Positions 60,947 through 64,000 of a stretch of 64,000 bases of DNA are shown here, piece after piece (the stretch's first letter is position 1; each line of letters starts with the position of its first letter). The stretch comes from Dactylosporangium fulvum (GTDB taxonomy: Bacteria > Actinomycetota > Actinomycetes > Mycobacteriales > Micromonosporaceae). The position numbers were made by a program, and so were the translations under genes. Below the pieces are notes generated by a model that ran no database searches, had not been told where the DNA came from, and saw nothing but the letters and a program-made list of their open reading frames with translations. Location of the stretch: assembly GCF_025137375.1 (NCBI RefSeq), contig NZ_CP073720.1, positions 2,256,501-2,320,500 on the forward strand, in the 5' to 3' direction.

Positions 60947-62866
60947 GTGGCGGACGACATCGAAGTGCGGCTCCGCGCTGCCCTGGACGCGGCGTTCGAC
61001 GGCTTCTCGCTCGTCCGGATGCCCGGCCGGGAGGTCGTCTACACCAACGAGCGCGCCGCCAAGCTCGCGGCCCGCCACCGTGAGGCGATCGACCGCTTCC
61101 TCGACGATTCCGCACAGACGGACGATTCCGCGCAGACGGACGATCCCGCACAGACGCTCGAGATCGGCACCAGCGAGGTCTACGAGGTCAAGGCGGTCCG
61201 CATGGACGACGGCCTCGTCGCCGTCTCCTACCGCGACGTCACCGAGCGGGCCCAGGCGGTCGCCCGGACCGAGGAGTTGCAGTCCGTCACCGCCGCCCTG
61301 GCGCGGGCGGTCACCGTCGACGACGTCTACGCCGTGATGACCGACCGGCTGCGCCCGCTGGCCGGCTGGGAGAGCCTGGTCGTCATGCTCACCGACGGTG
61401 ATGGCGGCGGTCAGCACCTCGTCGTCAGCCACTCGTCCGGCCTGGCCGAGCCGGCGATCCACGGCCTGCGCCCGGCCGCCCTCGACGAGCGGTTCCCCAT
61501 GTCGGCGGTCGTCCGCGAGCGGCGGGCGCTCTTCTACCGCGACATCGACGAGTACCTCGCCGTCTACCCGGACCGCGCCGCCCAGGCCCGCGCCGCCGCC
61601 CGGTCGGCCTGGGCGTTCATCCCGCTGCTGTCGGCGGGCCGGGCGATCGGCGCGATGGCCCTCGGCTACCACGAGCCGCGCCGCTTCGACGAGGACGAGC
61701 GCGAGGCACTGATCGCCCTCGGCGAGCTGTACGCGCAGGCGATCGAGCGTGCCATGCTCTTCGAGGCGCAGCGCTCCATCGCCGCCGACCTGCAGCAGGC
61801 CCTGCTCCCGGCCGAGCTGCCGGCGCTCGACGGCGCGCGGCACGCCGTGCGCTACCTGCCGTGGACCTCCGGTGCCGACGTCGGCGGCGACTGGTACGAC
61901 ATCATCGTCGTCGGCGAGGACACCGTCGCCGTCGTGATCGGCGACGTCGCCGGCCACAGCACGAGCGCCGCCGCGACGATGGGCCAGATCCGCAGCGCCC
62001 TGCGCGCCTACGCGGCGGAGGGCCACTCGCCGACGACCGTGCTCGACCGGGTCAACCGCCTGCTGGTCGGCACCGATCCGGACGCCATCGCCACCTGCTG
62101 CTACCTGGAGCTGCACCTGAGGGAAGGCACCGCCACCGCCGTGCTGGCCGGGCACCTCCCGCCGGTCCTGTGCCACGACGGGGACGCCGGGCCGCTGCGC
62201 CTGCGGCTGGGGCCGCCGCTCGGTGCGGCGCCCGACGTGCAGTACGTCGACACGACGCTGCGCATCCCGCCCGGCTCGGCGCTGCTGCTGTTCACCGACG
62301 GTCTCGTCGAGGACCGCCGCTTCCCGATCGCGCGCGGCATGGCGGAGCTGCGCGCCGCGCTGGTGGGCGTGCCGACGGACGACCCGGCCGCGGTGGTGGA
62401 GCGGGTGCTCGCCGCAGGCATCGGCCCGCAGCCGCGCCGCGACGACGTGGCGCTGCTGGCGATCAGCGTCGACGACGCCACCCGCGACGTGCCCGAGCCG
62501 AGCGCGACCCGGCAGTTCCACAGCGATGCGGCCAGCGCCGCGTCGGCGCGCCGGTTCGCCGCCGACATGCTGACCGCCTGGGGCCTGTCCGACCTCGTCG
62601 ACACCACACGGCTGCTGCTCGGCGAGGTCATCACGAACGCCGTCCAGTACACCGTCGGCGACGTGCGGGTGCGGATCGCCCTGCGGGGGCACCGCGTGCG
62701 GGTCGAGGTCCACGACGCGGGCGAGCGCCGGCCCAGCCCGCGCTTCGTCGACGCCGACTCGGAGAGCGGCCGCGGGCTCCAGATCGTCGCCTCTCTCGCC
62801 GCCGACTGGGGTTACGACGCCCACGACGCCGGGGGAAAGATCGTCTGGTTCGAGCTTTCCCGCTGA
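60947..62866 (+). CDS. PAS-GAF-PP2C (SpoIIE-type) phosphatase with HATPase domain
   Basis: 639-residue regulator. PAS-like domain 1-105, GAF domain about 110-260, SpoIIE/PP2C phosphatase about 275-490 (GADVGGDWYD, VIGDVAGH, LLFTDGLVEDR, DDVALLAI), and a C-terminal anti-sigma-type HATPase domain about 510-635 (LGEVITNAVQY, GRGLQIV). Such proteins act in partner-switching control of sigma factors by dephosphorylating and phosphorylating anti-anti-sigma proteins. An 18-bp unit encoding DDSAQT is repeated three times (61103-61156) inside the PAS domain. GTG start, weak ribosome site. Confidence 0.9.
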   Translation: MADDIEVRLRAALDAAFDGFSLVRMPGREVVYTNERAAKLAARHREAIDRFLDDSAQTDDSAQTDDPAQTLEIGTSEVYEVKAVRMDDGLVAVSYRDVTERAQAVARTEELQSVTAALARAVTVDDVYAVMTDRLRPLAGWESLVVMLTDGDGGGQHLVVSHSSGLAEPAIHGLRPAALDERFPMSAVVRERRALFYRDIDEYLAVYPDRAAQARAAARSAWAFIPLLSAGRAIGAMALGYHEPRRFDEDEREALIALGELYAQAIERAMLFEAQRSIAADLQQALLPAELPALDGARHAVRYLPWTSGADVGGDWYDIIVVGEDTVAVVIGDVAGHSTSAAATMGQIRSALRAYAAEGHSPTTVLDRVNRLLVGTDPDAIATCCYLELHLREGTATAVLAGHLPPVLCHDGDAGPLRLRLGPPLGAAPDVQYVDTTLRIPPGSALLLFTDGLVEDRRFPIARGMAELRAALVGVPTDDPAAVVERVLAAGIGPQPRRDDVALLAISVDDATRDVPEPSATRQFHSDAASAASARRFAADMLTAWGLSDLVDTTRLLLGEVITNAVQYTVGDVRVRIALRGHRVRVEVHDAGERRPSPRFVDADSESGRGLQIVASLAADWGYDAHDAGGKIVWFELSR

Positions 62867-62952
62867 CATTTGGCAGAGGTCGTACTGGCTGAGGCGCACA
62901 GTTCTGGATGAATCCGCCCACATCGGTCCGGCGAACCCGGGAGACTGGACGG

Positions 62953-64000
62953 GTGACGCAGGTTGGACCGGTGGGAGGCGGCGGCGAACCGCGGACGGTG
63001 CTGTGGGCCTGGCGGCAGGCGCAGTTGGAGCAGGGCGGCCAGGACAGGCAGACACCCGCCGACCGGCGCCGGCGGCGGCACCGCCAAGATCGTCCAACCG
63101 ACAGTCTGGCACAGGACGGCCCGACCGACGGCCCGAAACAGGGCGATCAGGGCTATCTGCCGCAGCTCCAGTCGCGGCTGCGGCAGTCACTGGGGCGGGG
63201 CGGCCCGAGCGCGATCCGGCGTGTCGTGCGGCGGCTCGCCGACGTGCCGGCCGAGCAGCGCACCGTCCTGCACAGCGCGATCGCGTACGACCCGGAGGCG
63301 GCCGAGCGCGGGTTCGCCTGGATGCTGGAGCACTTCGACCAGCCGAACGCGGTCGTGCCGGCCCTGGCCCAGATCGGACCGGCGATCGAGGCGCTGACCG
63401 GCCCGCCCGGCCGGCAGTTCGACCTGTTCGGCCAGGCGCTGCTGGACGCGGTCCGGGAGACCGCCGGCGCCGCCGGGACCGGTGCGCACGGCGGTGCCGC
63501 CGGTGCTGCTGAGGGCGGTGCGGCAGGCGGTGCGGCAGGCACCGCGGGCTGGTCCGACGAGGATGCCGACGCCTGGCGCGACGGCTGGCGGTTCGTGGTC
63601 GGCTGGCTGCGCCAGGGCACTCAGTTGATGCACGGGGAGGCCCCCTTCTGGACCGGCACCGTCCTCGCCCACGACCGCCGCCGCGACGACGTCGCCGTGC
63701 TGACCGTCGCCACCGACCTGCCGTACCCGTTCCGTGCCGGCCAGCGCGCGATCGTCGAGTGCCACCGGGTGCCCGGCGCCTGGCGGGCCTGCTGGATCGG
63801 CGAGCCGCCCGCCGGGGACAACCACATCGAGATCCACGTCCAGGCCGTGCCGGGCGACGAGGCGACCGGTTCCCTCGTCCGGGCGACACACGTCGGCGAC
63901 CCCGTGCGGCTACATCGGGCCGAGGGCGACTTCGTGATCGAGGACGGCTCGGCGGGTGCGGTGCTCATCGTCGCCGAGGACATCCACGTGACCCCGATCA
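62953..64000 (+). CDS. globin-like/FAD-binding reductase-like protein (3' end outside window)
   Basis: 349 codons are open to the window end. After a charged N-terminal tail (1-75), a helical region (about 76-225) resembles a flavohaemoglobin globin domain in its last helices (FGQALLDAVRETAG, DADAWRDGWRFVVGWL), with an Ala/Gly-rich insert between them. An FAD-binding reductase-like barrel follows (FWTGTVLAHDRRRDD, YPFRAGQRAIVE, GDPVRLHRAEGDF). The proximal haem His region cannot be found, so haem binding is doubtful. The GTG has GGGAG nine bases upstream. The expected NAD domain would lie beyond base 64000. Confidence 0.68.
   Translation, partial: MTQVGPVGGGGEPRTVLWAWRQAQLEQGGQDRQTPADRRRRRHRQDRPTDSLAQDGPTDGPKQGDQGYLPQLQSRLRQSLGRGGPSAIRRVVRRLADVPAEQRTVLHSAIAYDPEAAERGFAWMLEHFDQPNAVVPALAQIGPAIEALTGPPGRQFDLFGQALLDAVRETAGAAGTGAHGGAAGAAEGGAAGGAAGTAGWSDEDADAWRDGWRFVVGWLRQGTQLMHGEAPFWTGTVLAHDRRRDDVAVLTVATDLPYPFRAGQRAIVECHRVPGAWRACWIGEPPAGDNHIEIHVQAVPGDEATGSLVRATHVGDPVRLHRAEGDFVIEDGSAGAVLIVAEDIHVTPI

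Noticed and set aside
1-64000. tRNA, rRNA, CRISPR array, integrase or transposase
   Set aside because: Scanned for TPsiC-like GGTTCGA arms, regular spacer repeats and recombinase motifs; none was convincing. A covariance-model search would be decisive for RNAs.

Overview
The window is very GC-rich, has dense genes, many GTG starts and stop/start overlaps of one to four bases. Its content (several Ser/Thr kinases, large ATPase-LuxR regulators, a MacS-type sensor kinase, an SCO7613-type membrane protein, an Ebo-like gene set) points to an actinomycete, most likely of the Micromonosporaceae. The family assignment is inference from gene content. No phage, transposase, CRISPR array, rRNA or tRNA was recognised.

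Layout. 1-3600: a LacI regulator (cut by the window edge) divergent from a cupin/Gfo-Idh-MocA/sugar isomerase operon with a palindromic operator between them. 3697-7902: Ser/Thr kinase, MarR regulator with its own operator, kelch lipoprotein, DUF72 protein. 7912-11513: microprotein, two related small proteins preceded by TACGTA boxes, and a LuxR-type ATPase regulator coupled to the second. 11610-18623: a seven-gene minus-strand operon like the ebo metabolite-traffic cluster, but with an inositol-phosphate-synthase homologue and no dehydroquinate-synthase-like EboD. 18795-20672: YidC paralogue and DUF6412 protein separated by about 1 kb of degenerate tandem repeats. 20713-21260: nested palindromic and tandem elements. 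21533-22618: diguanylate cyclase. 22758-27679: two ABC exporters and an MFS transporter.

27694-29750: SDR plus GH88 glycosidase behind an operator like that at 895. 29927-30292: SnoaL-like protein. 30355-35157: LPXTG microprotein, GT2 glycosyltransferase, UDP-GlcNAc 2-epimerase and a secreted DUF2334 protein, probably for a surface glycan. 35337-40109: kinase lacking a normal activation segment, degenerate GGDEF-EAL protein, PP2C phosphatase. 40173-43144: a second LuxR-type ATPase regulator, interrupted by a frameshift beside a 63-bp tandem repeat. 43141-51226: glycan metabolism (MGH1-type glucosidase, debranching enzyme, GT4/glycogen-synthase-like enzyme) followed by a receptor kinase with an extracellular CBM2-like domain. 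51219-53976: patatin, acyltransferase, Gfo/Idh/MocA oxidoreductase. 53995-57777: SCO7613-type membrane protein. 57927-62866: small conserved protein, MacR/MacS-type two-component system, uracil-DNA glycosylase, PAS-GAF-SpoIIE-HATPase phosphatase. 62953-end: partial globin-FAD reductase-like protein.

Shared themes: sugar acquisition under LacI-type control, glycogen and surface polysaccharide metabolism, and dense signalling. Interspersed palindromes recur in intergenic spaces and are the most striking non-coding feature, together with the TACGTA array.
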